Below are positions 29,462 to 42,769 of a stretch of 64,000 nucleotides of DNA, one piece after another. The DNA is from Aphrophora alni. Its lineage: Eukaryota; Arthropoda; Insecta; Hemiptera; Aphrophoridae. Made by a program: the position numbers and the translations under genes. The DNA lies in NCBI GenBank assembly GCA_963513935.1, contig OY740768.1, forward strand, positions 48,127,089 through 48,191,088, written 5' to 3'. Under the pieces are notes generated by a model. The model was given only the letters and a program-made list of their open reading frames with translations. It was not told the origin of the DNA and did not search any database. Position 1 is the stretch's first letter. Every line of letters starts with the position of its first letter.

Positions 29462-29913
29462 CAGGGTCGCCACGATGCAGTACTAGGGCGACTGTCGAAG
29501 GCAGTGCCACGGTTGGCCGGCGTAATACAAGTGAATAAGACTGTTCCAGGCACCGATTCCACGTTGAGGCCCGACCTATTGGTGATCAACGAGGGGAGCG
29601 GCGTATTTCAATCGTCGATGTCGCCATACCCTTCGAGAATCGCTACCAGGCTTTTGTTGAGTCTCGGGCGGAAAAGGTACGTAAGTACGCACAGTTGGCG
29701 GAAGATCTTCGTTGACAGGGTTACGATGTGACCCTGGATGGCTTTGTGGTAGGAGCTCTCGGTGCCTGGGATAAGAAAAACGAGGGTGTCATCAAGAAAT
29801 TGATGATTTCCCCTCGTTATGCGAATGTGATGCGACGCCTTATGGTGTCAGACACAATTCGCTGGTCACGGGACATCTACGTGACTCACGTAACCGGCCA
29901 CCAACAGTGGTAA
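29462..29913 (+). pseudogene. R2-like restriction-like endonuclease domain
   Basis: Directly after the TAG the same frame continues with GRHDAVLGRLSKAVP and LRPDLLV, the latter holding the PD of the restriction-like nuclease core. Near 29590-29600 a frameshift moves coding to another frame, which reads IVDVAIPFENRYQAF, is stopped by TGA at 29713-29715 (probably from CGA), and goes on through FVVGALGAWDKKNE and MRRLMVSDTIRWSRD to a natural-looking TAA at 29911-29913. The C-terminal motif block is highly conserved in R2-clade elements of arthropods, so the family call is firm. The domain would nick target DNA to prime reverse transcription; here it cannot be made intact. Confidence 0.88.
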
Positions 29914-30440
29914 TTGTCTTCGACCCTGGGTGACTTTTTTTTTCTTTTTAAATTTATTATTTATAGTGTTATTTAAGGCCTTATGCCAAATTATATGGAG
30001 TATCTATTAATAAAGGGAGGGTTATTTATATTTATGTTATATATTTTTTATTGTTGATTTGTATTTTGTTATTTTATAATTTTGCTTCTACTTTTATTTG
30101 CTTTGTTTAATCTCTCTATATAATTTTGTTTTATTTATTGTTTCTATTTATTTAATTATTTTATATTAGTTATAAGTCCATGGGCTAGTCCCATATGTAA
30201 ATTTGTTTATTGCTGTTCACAGCTAACATGCTGTATGCTATGATAAATATTGTTGTAAATTTGAATTATTTCTGGAGCTTTTTTATTATTTTGTTATAGA
30301 CAGTTGATGTTATTTTTAAATGAAAATCTATTGTGCTCCTATGTACTATACTATGTAAAACATGTAAAATGTATCAATATTATTTGATTAATAAATGTTT
30401 TTTATATCAGTTTGTTGTTCTGGACATACCATGGTTGGTC
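29914..30440. other. Probable 3' UTR of the R2-like element, then AT-rich DNA
   Basis: After the stop the sequence turns abruptly AT-rich with T-runs. The first few hundred bases may be the element's 3' untranslated region, but there is no tail or target-site duplication to mark its end. Confidence 0.35.
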
Positions 30441-30649
30441 TGTCTGATTTCCCGGTCAGTAATACCGTCACAACTTCCTTCGGACAATTTGTGGTTATTA
30501 CTGAGCGTCGTATCCAAAGTCAAGACACCTCTCTTATGGGCCATAATGTACACATCGCAGACTGTCAACTTAGCCACTTCAAGTACTTGGGCATATTACT
30601 CTGCGATGAGTTGTTACAGACTGCGGTAATACCATTACGTAATATATAA
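30441..30649 (+). pseudogene. Possible reverse transcriptase scrap
   Basis: A short open frame (84 codons from 30395) ends with SHFKYLGILLCDEL, which resembles the hydrophobic-K-Y-L-G block found after the YADD box in many non-LTR reverse transcriptases. Nothing else in the frame supports the call, so it may be chance. Confidence 0.2.
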
Positions 30650-30838
30650 ACTCCAGGTTTGATTGCAGCAATGTACACACCACTTTCATCAAATCAGAAA
30701 CGTGGGGTGACCATAGTTTTAGTGATATGTAAAATTACATACTGGAACGTAAGTATAAAATTTGATTTAAAAACCTCATTATTTATTATTACTACTTGAA
30801 CTGTGGGGAATGTGTAGTGTTTTATCAGATATATAGAG

Positions 30839-30941
30839 TAGGGGATATAACTGACAAGTTGAGTGATCGATAGTCGTAAGGATATAGGTTAAGTCCCCAG
30901 ACGTAGTTGTCACAGTACATCACTTTATTTTATATCCCCTA
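30839..30941. repeat. Short fold-back sequence
   Basis: TAGGGGATATAA at 30839-30850 is the exact reverse complement of 30930-30941, and TGACAA near 30853 faces TTGTCA near 30907-30912, giving a two-step hairpin of about 100 nt. The interior contains GGTTAAGTCCCC, reminiscent of a Pol III B box, but spacing does not fit a tRNA. Confidence 0.5.
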
Positions 30942-31045
30942 GCCATAGCTTAAAACGTAATGTTAAGAAAATGTACTGTAGAGTTCGCTTTAAAAACATC
31001 TACCTAAAGAGAAGGGAGGGGCCCCCAGATGTTAGGTTGATATAT

Positions 31046-31610
<565 letters not shown>

Positions 31611-31758
31611 TACAATATTATTTCAAGTGAAAAATATACTGTGCTGGGAAATGACTAGGATAGCTCAGTTGGTAGAGCATTGGAGCGTAAAGCCAAAGGT
31701 CCAGGGTTCAATTCACAGTCTAGGTCGGCGTATATTTTTCACTTAAAATATTATTGTA
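31611..31758. mobile_element. Inverted-repeat element enclosing a tRNA-like core
   Basis: The 29-nt ends 31611-31639 and 31730-31758 are inverted copies with two mismatches. They enclose about 90 nt that contain a tRNA-like cloverleaf. The outermost base pairs are TA on both sides, so the unit can be read as a 144-bp element with 27-bp terminal inverted repeats flanked by a TA duplication, as expected of a Tc1/mariner-type MITE. Alternatively, a tRNA-derived sequence was caught between an older inverted repeat. There is no coding capacity. Confidence 0.6.
31654..31726 (+). tRNA. tRNA-Tyr-like sequence (GTA), probably a pseudogene or SINE-type head
   Basis: Exactly 73 nt fold as a cloverleaf by eye. 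The acceptor stem (31654-31660 with 31719-31725) has 6 of 7 pairs including wobbles, and the D stem GCTC/GAGC is perfect. The anticodon stem has 4 of 5 pairs with GTA at 31687-31689, and the T stem has 3 of 5. The A box TAGCTCAGTTGG is intact and the B box GGTTCAATTCA is close to consensus. Position 33 is C instead of the invariant T, and the usual intron of eukaryotic tRNA-Tyr is absent. A TTTTT at 31735-31739, within the right inverted repeat, could end Pol III transcription. The damaged T stem argues against a working tRNA. Confidence 0.6.
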
Positions 31759-32994
31759 TTTTCTATACTTGGTAGTAAAAAGTATAAGCGGAAAAATTAA
31801 TAAATTTAATTTTCTATTTTTGTTTTTAGTTAATGAGGATTTTAGAAAATATTATAATGTAAAACAAATTTATTATAGTCTGTGCCGCAATGTTACTGTA
31901 TTTTTGACATTAACATTTTTACAACATTTTAAACGGTTGTATGTTCATACCATTAGAAGCCAAATATACATTTCAACATGACGTGTATACATAAAAAGTA
32001 AATATAAATTGTTATTACGAAAAATTTTGGTTAAAAAGATGTTTAAATTAACTGCAATTGGGAAACCTTTTTGTTGGCTGTTTCTAAATTTTAAATAATT
32101 ACAACAATCAATCCAAAATCCCCATAACAAAATTAATTATTCTAATGTCAAGGATTGCGTCATATATGTCAACGAAAAACGGTTGTGGATATATTCTCTA
32201 ATATGAACTTGAAAACTCATTTTCTGTATTTACTGTATCCTTGAAACATTAAAATTCTGCTACACACAAATAACACTTTTTGATAAATAAGTACATTAAC
32301 ATTTTTGTAAATAAGTGGGTATACAACTTTTAAATATGGGTGTTATGAGAATAACAATAAATGTTGATATATAAAAATATGTTTTTAAATCAGAATATTA
32401 TATCTGATAATCATCTCTAAAGAAATGGAAAAACCTCTACTGGGCTCAGTGGTATTATGAGTGTGACAAAGAATTCAGACTGATTTACGTAATTTTATGT
32501 TATAATTTTCAATTTTTAGTTATAAATAGAAACCTACAGACATTTCTTAGATGTTTGCTATTCGGAAGTATCTATTAATAAAAACATAATTTATTGTAAC
32601 ATATATATTGTTTTATATAGCTATTTTTTTATACAATTTTATTATGAAAATGGTGGAAAATTAAGTGTAAAGAAAATGTAATTATCTCTACGTTTAATTG
32701 ATATGAGATACATTTTAATGACACTTAAAAACAGAGTGAATGAATTATAAATTTAGATACAAAAATCATATTTAGTTGGATGTTGTTAGTTGGACCTTTC
32801 TCTAATACGTCTTAAAAGACACAAATAATATTTAAATCAATAGTAATATCAATAATTATAAAGAATAGTTTATAACATCTGAAGCCTCTTTCAGTTGATC
32901 TACTATATTCTGCACTAGATACAAATGTACGACCTGCTCTATTTTGAGTGCAAACACGTGGCGCCATAATTTACATTCCTCTCCAGGTTTTAGA

Positions 32995-32996
<2 letters not shown>

Positions 32997-33041
<45 letters not shown>
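32997..33041. repeat. (TA)n microsatellite
   Basis: About 22 copies of AT. Confidence 0.9.
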
Positions 33042-33044
<3 letters not shown>

Positions 33045-36000
33045 AGCTAAATGTGTATACTTTAACTCACTATTTTGTTATCTCTACCGTTATTTTTCTT
33101 GGAATATAAGAACACTAAATGTATAATATCACTTTAAAGTCATTATATTCTTAATATAACAAAGTTAATGTTGATGATGAATTCGTAGAGTTCAACTTTA
33201 ACTAAACCCGTAAATCAACTTTAACTAAACAGCCGGCCAGGCCCAGGGAAAAAATATGCTATACACGTAAACTCGAAATTCTTGTTATCTTGCAAAATTT
33301 AAACCAATGGACTTACAACATAGGCGTAAATGCATGGGTACGGTGATGGAAAGTTTCGTTGAGATTTATTTGACAGATCGTGGAAATATTTATAAATTGT
33401 TTTAAAAATTTAAGTACACTTAACTAATAAACTATGCAAAAATATTTCACTAACGTTTCGCATATTCAATCCTAAAAACAATCTAAAGGATATGTCACCG
33501 AAAATGTTATTCAATAGCTGTCAATTAAAAAGTGATAATGAAGCATAGACGACGACTTTGAAGAAAAAGTATATATTTAAAGAGAGCCTTAACTAATTTC
33601 ACTTGAGGCTATGAACAAGCCGTCAGTGGAGATCGAAATTGACTAATATCAAGCTTGATATATAGTATATAGTAACAACCAAAGATTTTGTCAACTCCAC
33701 GTTAACAAAAATACAATATTTTGTAAAATTTTGCAATATATCTAGTATTACCAACAATGGTTTGCACCTAAATACCTAAACCAGCAACACCAAGATCGGA
33801 TAGACTCAATAAATTGTAGAATGATATAAGTTATTGTATTTATGTTTTGTTTTTTATCAAGCTGTTGTTTGTTACTATCAACAGTAAACAATGATATTAT
33901 ATTAAGTTTTGATTTTTTTTTTTTTTTGTATACAGTAATATTTCTTGAGCACGTATTTCGATCAAATACACTTCACATCTCAATGATATTTTTTACAAAA
34001 ATCATTAAAGCGCATTTTGATATATTGCGAGTTTTATAACAGCCCCATGGCTGATATTATACTTTATTACAAGTCAGGGATGGTGAAAGAGTGGGATTAA
34101 CCTGAAAGAGTAATTAGGATTAGCTGCATAAAAAGGATGTAATATAATGATTTTTATGTTATAGGTTTAAAACCGATGTTTAGGTTTTATGGATATTTGA
34201 TGTCCTTTGAGTTAAAAAAATAATGTTTTTGGAATTATGTGTGTCATCTGTCGGTACTTCGTCGTACGTAGTTGTACTCTACAATGTAAACAAGCAGGCT
34301 GATGTATATTAATCTGGTATATAGGCATATTTCGAGCTTGTTTAAGGCTGTACTTTATGCTTGTTTTTGGTATAACTTTTCACTTATGGAGCTGTCGACA
34401 GGAAAACAAGATAGTTTTGTTTTGTTTTCAAAATCGTTTTAATGATTTTTCATAATATTTTTCTAACGTTTATCCACTAATGACCCACAAAAACATAATA
34501 AAAGTCATCATTCCAAACATGATTATTGGTAAGTTATCTTTAAAAAAAATCGCTCATGGGGGAGTTACAAAAAAAGCTATTGCTCAAAATTCGATATAAC
34601 GATTTAGCACCAATTTTTGTGAAATGTGACCATTAGTGACCCAAACTCTGGTGTAAAATTGCAATTATAAAATATTTAGGTTCATTAATGTTAAAAACTT
34701 AAACGAATGCTAAATATCATTATTAGAACATTAATTTTCGCTGAAGGCGTGTTTATGGTGCAACCAGTTTAAACCCTATATAGATATCTTTCCCAATAAC
34801 GCCGTTCATACTTCATATTCGCTTATTGTTTTATAACGACCAACCTGAAATTTTTTCCTGACGATTATTTTGGAGAGTTTTAATTTTGTTTAGGAGATGG
34901 GTTGTTGATAAGATTTGTGATATGTGCTATGTAAAATTGATTAGTACAAATACATTGTCAACAAAACTACATCATTAAATCTATGTTGTGTGAACGCAAT
35001 AAATTGATAGCACAAAATTAAAGAATATCATTTATTAATTTCCAGAAAACATAGCAATAACACTTTCTTAAATTATCTTTGACTATAATAATTTTAAATG
35101 GTGGCCACACTAAACCTATTTATGTATGAATTTTTATTACATGTTTGATTTTAATTATATTAAAGGAAAATGTAAATTATTTCTTTAAAATAATATGAAG
35201 AGAACTAAACAATGCGATTGTTTTTTTATTATTACTGATAAAGAACAATGTAAACAAACAAACGATATATTCTTTTCAATTTGATAACTTTAGAAGTACA
35301 ATAAAATTAATACCGAAAACAATGAAGTTAAAATTGCCTAATGTTTTCACATTAGGTTAATAATTACAAACTCTACAGAACTGTCAGAAACTTTAACATG
35401 CATAATTTTTGACATCCGCACATATACCATTTATTATTATCACCGGAATTAACATATTAATTACTTATTTCAAATTACAATTGCCATTTCTTGACAAAAG
35501 ATAGCTCTTAAACCGTACTTTAAATATTTATGAAACTACTTTTAACCTTCAAAGATTTTATTTTGCACTTCCAAACACAATCAAGTTTCATACTTCATTA
35601 GCTTTACGACATAATCAACAGCACAAAACACTATTTCTCTTTTGTTTAACGAACCTATTCCTCCTACAATTACTCCATCTGTTCCAAATTAAGGAGTTTG
35701 AAATGTTGATTGATTGTATAAAGGAAATCATTCACAATCGTAAAAAGAGTAAAATTTAATGTTTCCTAATCCCTAGTCTTCAATAACCATAAACCGGTTC
35801 TAACAAAAATAACTCAAGGGAAATTCTTTGAAAATAACTATAGCCATTTTAAATTTGATTAAAATTAATCTACTAAAGGTATAAGTCTATTTTTACAAAA
35901 GAAAATTTAAAAAATATTGTTACACAAAATCTAGAAAAATACTCATAAGGATGTTTCCTTATGAGGGTAATGGCCAATCCCTCGAGATTTATAAAAGAGT

Positions 36001-37365
36001 AGAATTAATTATTTGAAAAAAAAATCAAATCAACTACTTAATATCAATAAATGATTGGTGTTAAAATAAAGAAAAGTCACGGTATTTAGTCCCTATCTTA
36101 CATACCAAATCTTCTATTTACTTAAATTATTACTGTTCAGCCGTATTTGGAAAAAAAATCAAATAAGTTGATATTCATAACTTATTGCATTATAATGTTA
36201 TTAAAATTCAAACATTTCGTTGGATATTTGTGTACCCAAATGTACTTCAAATCTACAAAATTATTAATTATAAATATCACAAAAACACGAATTTATAGCA
36301 ATTTTCTGAAACCAAGGGAATGGGTACTGTTTTGTATGAGGGTAGCCACGAAGAAATATATATTTTAGTGTATGGAATTTCTGATGTATTACAAAAAATA
36401 TATATAATTAAATTATTACTAAATGATAAAATAATAACTACAAACCGTAAAGCGGTAGCTAGTTCGTGGCTTATAAACATTCATTGAATGGATGTTCATT
36501 TGTAATGTTTAAAAAAAAATAATGAATGAAAATTATAATTACAATAATAGAGGGTAATTAAGGAGCACTATTTACAATGGTATATTTATAATTCTCTTCT
36601 TAACATGTAACCGATTAATTCAATATAAAGCTTTAAAAACTAGCATGTCAATAAAAATTATTCCTCTATCATTTATTAGTCAGGTACGAGTAGTTTAGAT
36701 TAGCAATATCTTCGATCTATCTGAAAAAAATAAAGTAAATTACGTGACCATTTTATGGTATGGATAGTTTCTGAAATATTCTGCTGTAACATACTAATTA
36801 TTACCCAACTAACATATACACATCACACACACACACACACCATACAACAATATACACTTTACATATATTTATTTGCGTTAATGAGCATCGTAACTTATTC
36901 TGAAACCAATTTTCTATTTAAAAATCACAGTACCAACTATGAAAGTGTAAGATCCATCTAATACCTACTAAAAAAAAGGGAAATCAACTCACAATAACTG
37001 AACTAAATTATTCACAACATGAGAATGAAACACTGCATAAAAATGCTTAGCACATTAGTTATTCGTGTGTTACCTTGGACATTCAACAAATTTTAGATTT
37101 GCTAGTAGAAAAAATAAAATAAATATTGTATTGATTACAATGTGTAAATATCAAAATATAAATTATATTTTGTTTTATATTAATTATAAAATATAAATAA
37201 CAAAATATTTGTACTATAATTAATAAATTGAGAAGCCGAGAGAAAATATCATATAAATGGAAAATAAACAGGATATTTAATGTTCAAAACACTTTTACGT
37301 CCAATTAACAAGTTAAACAGTTCTGAATAGATCCAACTTTACAGCTTAGTTTGAGGCCTACATCA

Positions 37366-37379
37366 CCCCCCCCCCCCCC
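37366..37379. repeat. Poly(C) run of 14
   Basis: Unusual G/C homopolymer in AT-rich surroundings. Confidence 0.85.
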
Positions 37380-37649
37380 AAGAGTAGATCTACTACAATG
37401 ACTCCGGGTTTTATGAAAATCACTTCCTCCACATCCTCCTATTTTTGTAAATACTAATTGGAGTGAATGTGTATAGAGCTTTATTAAATTGAAGGGTTTT
37501 ATTGAAAAAAATATCAATTTGTTAAAAGTAACGGGATATATATTATTTTCCCCCGAGATGTAATGAAATAAATATAATTTTTTCGTTGAAAATTGAAGTA
37601 ATCTTAGGGCCACTAAGTGTGAATGTTATATTTTATAACAATTGTTACA

Positions 37650-37702
37650 TAATATATATATATATATTATATATATAAATATTATATATATATATATATA
37701 TG
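37650..37702. repeat. (TA)n microsatellite, interrupted
   Basis: Two TA blocks separated by TATTATA and AAATATT-type interruptions; the whole tract is self-complementary. Confidence 0.85.
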
Positions 37703-39089
37703 GTATAGTCACTTTATAATTACTTATCATTGTATAATTGCAGCGATAAAATGATACTGTATATTTTAAACAGACTTCCTTAGCTTTTAGCCCGGGTGTT
37801 TGTAACTCCGTCTGCGGATTTTTGGCCAGAAGTTATTCTAATAATTGATGGTGGACAGATGTCTTACTGAATGATATATTATTGGCCGATACACTTTATA
37901 GTTGTAATTAAAATAGAGAATAGGGATTAAAATATATAAAAACTGTTACAACCCAAACAAGTGGACAAATTTTAATTAAATGTTATATCTTTTTTTTAAA
38001 ATTAGCTTTTAGTGATCCATACCAACACAATAAAAACTATTTTCTTCAATAAAAAAAAACAAAAAAAACAGTTTTTATTCCTAAAAATTGAGATTTTCCA
38101 TTTTTAAATATAGTCTTTACCTTCGTTTAATTTTTATGGAAATAGTTTAGGCCAAAATAGGTCGGAATGTTTGACCTCCCAAAAAATCGCGCATGTCATA
38201 TGTTTGTTATTGATTGATAAAATTAGAACTGTCATATTTGGAAATAGTCTTCTGTATATCAATAAATGGTATATTCAATAACCAAATGAACGCACAATTT
38301 TACACAGATAATACCCTATTGTGCAATACATACACAAGACATTGTTTAAAGGACCAAGTTATCAACTTCAGTTACGTGACCAGTGTCACAAGGCTTTGAG
38401 TGAATGTAACGACTGTTGAAGATGACTTAGTCATTGAAACATTTTCCTGTATTTTCATTGAACAAATTAAGTGGTTTTGAGAGAAATTGTGTTTTTATTC
38501 CTTTAGTGAAGGTGAATACGATTATAAGATTCAATATTGAGTGTATGAGAAATATAAAAACAATATATTTTTATAATATCAAATATCACACGTATGCAAT
38601 AGTTCGGCCAAATTATGCAGCTTGAAATCTATGTTAACCTATTCTGTCTGTGTTTCAGTAAAACTTTTAAGGACCTGGAAATTTACGAAACATCCGGTAT
38701 TTGATACAAGTTACGTCAAAATAACTGTAAGGCTCATACTCCTGTATTTGAAAGGTTATTTGAACCGCTGTGTTCTTTGCATTGTAATATAAAAGTTTGA
38801 AGCCAATATTAATTTAATGGCTAACTACTGTTTACGATATCAAAGCCTATGTGCTGAAATAAACCAATACCTATCAAACTGTAACTACTACAAAGGTAAT
38901 ATATTACCGGCAGAATAGAAACTGGATCAAACAATTACTTACATTCTATATATAAATTAAATTAAAACACTTTTTTTGGGATTTAAAGTGACTGTACTTA
39001 ATAAATATTTTGAAACTAAATACATTACTTACGTACGAATTACAAGATATAACTAGAGATTTTACCTAGTATTAGCTATGTCTAGAGAC

Positions 39090-39490
39090 AATTATCAATT
39101 CATGTTCCCTATCTGGAATCTTTCCAGACAGTTGGAAGATAGCAATTGAACACAAGTGAAACAATTCCGAAATGTCAAATAATGGTCCCATTTCACTGAT
39201 TTTTTTTCACTAAACATTTGGAAATATAATATAGTGTCAGTTATTGAAGTTTTAGATAAAGTTTTTTTTGTGCAATAATCATTACGATTTTAGGAAAGGG
39301 AGGAAAACTAATGATCCATTACTTAACTTTTTTCGAGCATTTTTTATTAATTTTACCAAAGCATTTTGACACTGTTGACCATACTATTCTAACAGATGGT
39401 CTCTGGAATTACGGTATTAAAGAAATAGTGTACGTATGGTTCGTAGACGTCCCTGAACAAAAAACAAACACTCTCACACTAACAAACACT
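39090..39490 (+). pseudogene. CR1/Jockey-type reverse transcriptase fragment
   Basis: Across several frames the plus strand reads a decayed non-LTR reverse transcriptase: LSGIFPDSWKIAI (motif 1 region) near 39105-39155, NNGPISLI (decayed RPISL motif) near 39180, DFRKGRKTNDPLL near 39285-39325 (the GFRKGRSTNDALL block), and HFDTVDHTILTDGLWNYGIK in the frame from 39311, which is motif A (AFDTVDHxILL) with the first A and some flanks lost. The order and spacing match CR1- and Jockey-type polymerases. It is frameshifted and ends before motif B. No target duplication or tail is visible. Confidence 0.75.
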
Positions 39491-40766
39491 CAATGTCAAA
39501 TAAAACAAATTCACAATTAAAAAATAATATATAAAAAATACTGCATATCTAAAAGTTTACATCGGAATACTTTTACGATTGATTGTTCAACTACCAATTC
39601 TGTTTCTATTGGCGTTATTTTAGAATAATAAGAGACCTCTTTGAGTCACCAATATAGTCGGAATATTATGTTGGGTGTCTACACTGAGAAAACTTAGCAA
39701 AATATTATGTAATTTACAAACTGTTCATTGTAACATATTAATTATTTATCGTTTATACAAAGTCTTGAAAGGTTTTGTGATCGGTAAAAAATGTAGACGT
39801 AGATTTTTTTGTTGAATTATCCTTTTGTGGCTCCATGACTCAAACATATATAATGAGGATAATTTCTGCCTGTTTCTATATAAACAGTTTTGGTATGTAC
39901 CAAAAGTATAACAGAATCTGTTATGAGAACATATAATAAAAGGTTGACTTACATCACAAACTTATCAATTTAGTTCCTTTAGAACCAAAATAAACCCTGT
40001 TGAGCTAAATATGTATGATAATGTCTAATATAATACCAATAAAATAGCTTTCAAGTGTAAGTGGAAGATTTAATTTAACAAAATTATTATTTTAAAACGT
40101 TAGAGAAAAGTTCGTAAAATTAAAAATTAAAAAGAAGGTATTGGATTAATTTTTATTGTTATTTTTATCATTTTAATGGTAAAAATTTAATTTTACAATC
40201 ACTTTTACAACAGATTAGAATGATAAATATTTACACTTTACTAAAATTTTATCGAAATCTATATGAAAGTTTGTGAGGTAATTTGAATCACTTTAATTAG
40301 TATAAGAAATGGTGATATAAATTAACAAAGGATATACTCTTTGTTTTATCTATAACTGCGTGAGAAAGTGAATGTAAATTTTTATACTACCGTAAGTTTT
40401 ATTTATATACATCGGATATGAGAAGGTTTTAAAACGAAATAATTCTTTGAGTTTACTTGTAATTAAACATCGAAAAACTGGAAACTGACATCTCTCAAAT
40501 ATATTTGTATACAAAATATTATAATAGTAATTGCTCAATATAAATGAACGTATGCAGGTGATTGACGAAGTTTTACAGGCAGCTTTTGAGTTCATTCTAC
40601 AGGCCAAAAGAAAGAAAAATTCATATAAATGTTTGTCCTAAAATGCTTTGATAGTCACGGCTAGCTAAAGATTTCACCCTGATATCTAATTCTTCCGTAA
40701 AATGCAGTATTTCTGAAATCCCTGCGACCCTAAATAAGAGACAAATTTGGTGTTTTTATATGAAAT
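39491..40766. other. AT-rich noncoding DNA
   Basis: Nothing supportable. A short plus-strand open stretch near 40525-40620 (INERMQVIDEVLQAAFEF) looks slightly protein-like but is unassigned. Confidence 0.45.
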
Positions 40767-41075
40767 TTGATCGGAGAATTATATAACTTAGGTTTTATGA
40801 CTGTTTCTCCAACAGTTTATGTGGAAAACTATTATGATCATGATGGCACAAATCAACACCTCTCGCTCTCTGTGCGAGCCTACTTGAATCTACAATTTTC
40901 AGATCTATGGATTGGTTTTTGCGGTCCTCAATCCTGGCCACACAGGTCGCCAGATCTGACGCCAGTAGATTTTTGTATTTAAGGATGGATGAAAAATATT
41001 CTTTGTAAGGCTAAAGGTCATGCCCGTCAGGAATTACTAGCCTGCATTATGAATGTCGTTGCATATAACACTACC
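40767..41075 (+). pseudogene. Tc1/mariner-superfamily transposase fragment
   Basis: The frame reads YDHDGTNQHLSLSVRAYL and then GPQSWPHRSPDLTPVDF, followed after an in-frame TAA (40980-40982) by GWMKNILCKAKGHARQELL. This is the C-terminal part of the DDE transposase typical of many insect elements: QDGAxxH with the second catalytic aspartate (here HDG), and WPxRSPDLTPxDF with the third acidic position, then WGxxKxxVY. The domain's N-terminal half and DNA-binding region are missing, and the stop lies where the W of the FFLWG motif usually sits. It is a dead fragment of a DNA transposon. Confidence 0.8.
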
Positions 41076-42769
41076 ATATTTATTTGGGTTCTAGGGGTTT
41101 CAGATAAACTTAATTATACCAGAGGATTAAAAATCAGGGCGAGTATTCACTAGCCTTATTTAGCTACTAAACCATTTTAGGAGATAAATTCATGTGTTGT
41201 ATTTTCTTTTCTTTTTTGCCTGTAGAATGATCGCAGAAAGTGCCGGTAAGACTTTGTGAATCAAACTGTACACTGATAGAATCTGCAAGCTGATCGACAC
41301 AAATTCTCTTACCTGGGTTCAAGTTCTTTCTCTCTCTCAAACCAGTACTCAAGTCAAATAAATCATTTGTGAAAAATTTACTGGTTTAAATTCGTTAGAA
41401 TTTCAAAATGATAGTTGATAATATATGTTACTATTTAATATGTTAGGATATTCATCTTTTGTTAATAAGTACATATCCGTCTTAAAATTATAGATAATAT
41501 CTTAATAATAGTAATTTATGTCCTGTTAATGTTAACTTATTATTTTATATGCACAAACCATTAAGATATGAAAAAAACAGCAACTTATATTATTATATCA
41601 TCATAATACGGAATGAAAAGTAAATAAAATATAATAGAAGAATAAAATTCCTAAACGAGAGGAGCTACTTGTACTACATTATAATCACAGCTAATTAATA
41701 AATTTGTATTCAGTAATATATCCACAATGAATAGTCTTATCTCTCAACGCATCATTAAACCCTATGTGACAAGACAACTAATGGCTTTATGTAAACAAGG
41801 TAATAATACTAAATTTTACTTCTGCTTCTGTTCTAGAGATATTGTTTGCATATTTTATTTCACAATGGTGAGAGACATATGTATATTTTCTCTAGGTCTA
41901 CATGTTCTTATAAAATTATAAACAGAGATGTATGTATGGAGAGTAAAGCGATAAATTGTAATTAGTGTTTTCTATTTGTCTATATTTTGTATCGATTACA
42001 AGTTGCTCTTATTGCAAGGTGTTGCTATAATTTCATACGCTAAATTATTTTTCATTGTCTTCTACAATTTACAATTGATTATTGCCCCAATCTTTAAATA
42101 TTATAGTTTTTAAGTTAAAGACTATTATTAAATTCACTCAATTATTATTTTCTCCTTAAATAAATTGCATCCTTTTTAATTACAGATCTTTGTAAGATTT
42201 TTTTAAACAACGGATATTTTCTTACATTAATAACTAAATATAACCCCAAACGATTCAGTTATTTTAGAATATTAATTATGATTTAAGAACTATAGCTGCA
42301 AAGATATTACATGAAAACGTTTTTAGATTGTGACTATGTAAATGTATAAAAATGAAACAAAACAATTAGCTATCGCAGAATGTATCACCAATCCTGTAGC
42401 ATACACAAACATCTTTCATAAAACATTTATAGAACATACGAATATAAATATGAATACTTTATTAAACTTGCAGGTATGACTTTAGTCTTGACTGAACAAC
42501 TTACCCAACACATCACATATCTTACAAAAAATACTAATTAAGGTGGAAAATATAGGTAGACTCTTGCGCTTATTCAAAACAATATTGTAGAACCCAAAGT
42601 TGCAGAATATAACATAATTCTTGAAAAGCACATCTATTTACTCACTATCTCAACCCAAGCTTATTCACATTACCTTAACTATATTGCAGGATACACTCAC
42701 AATAATGCCTATTATACATATACGCGTTAAAAGTTCTAATCAAATAACAAATTATAGAAAATTAAAAAT
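41076..42769. other. AT-rich noncoding DNA
   Basis: I see nothing supportable here. Confidence 0.5.

Larger units (their letters stand above)
27540..29913 (+). mobile_element. R2-superfamily non-LTR retrotransposon, 5'-truncated
   Basis: A block much richer in G+C than its surroundings encodes, in order, reverse transcriptase, a CX2CX8HX4C finger and a restriction-like endonuclease. That is the architecture of R2-clade elements, as opposed to the CR1/Jockey/L1 type with an N-terminal apurinic endonuclease. Everything upstream of the first RT motifs (N-terminal zinc finger and Myb region) is missing, typical of incomplete target-primed reverse transcription. The frame is broken by two frameshifts and two stops. 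Flanks are not rDNA, so this is not an insertion at the canonical 28S site. A 3' untranslated region probably follows 29913, but I see no clear poly(A) tail or target duplication. Confidence 0.9.
31759..39089. other. AT-rich noncoding DNA with simple repeats
   Basis: Contains (TA)n at 32997-33041 and 37650-37702, (CA)9 at 36824-36841 and a C14 run at 37366-37379. Small hairpins lie at 35337-35356 (8-bp arms) and 35942-35965 (10-bp arms). One copy of a 26-bp dispersed repeat is at 38828-38853. The stretch 34080-34900 is somewhat less AT-rich, but I recognise nothing in it. Confidence 0.5.

Noticed and set aside
30839..30941. tRNA gene with acceptor GGGGATA / TATCCCC
   Set aside because: The putative B box is about 35 nt too far from the 3' acceptor strand and no D or anticodon arm fits.
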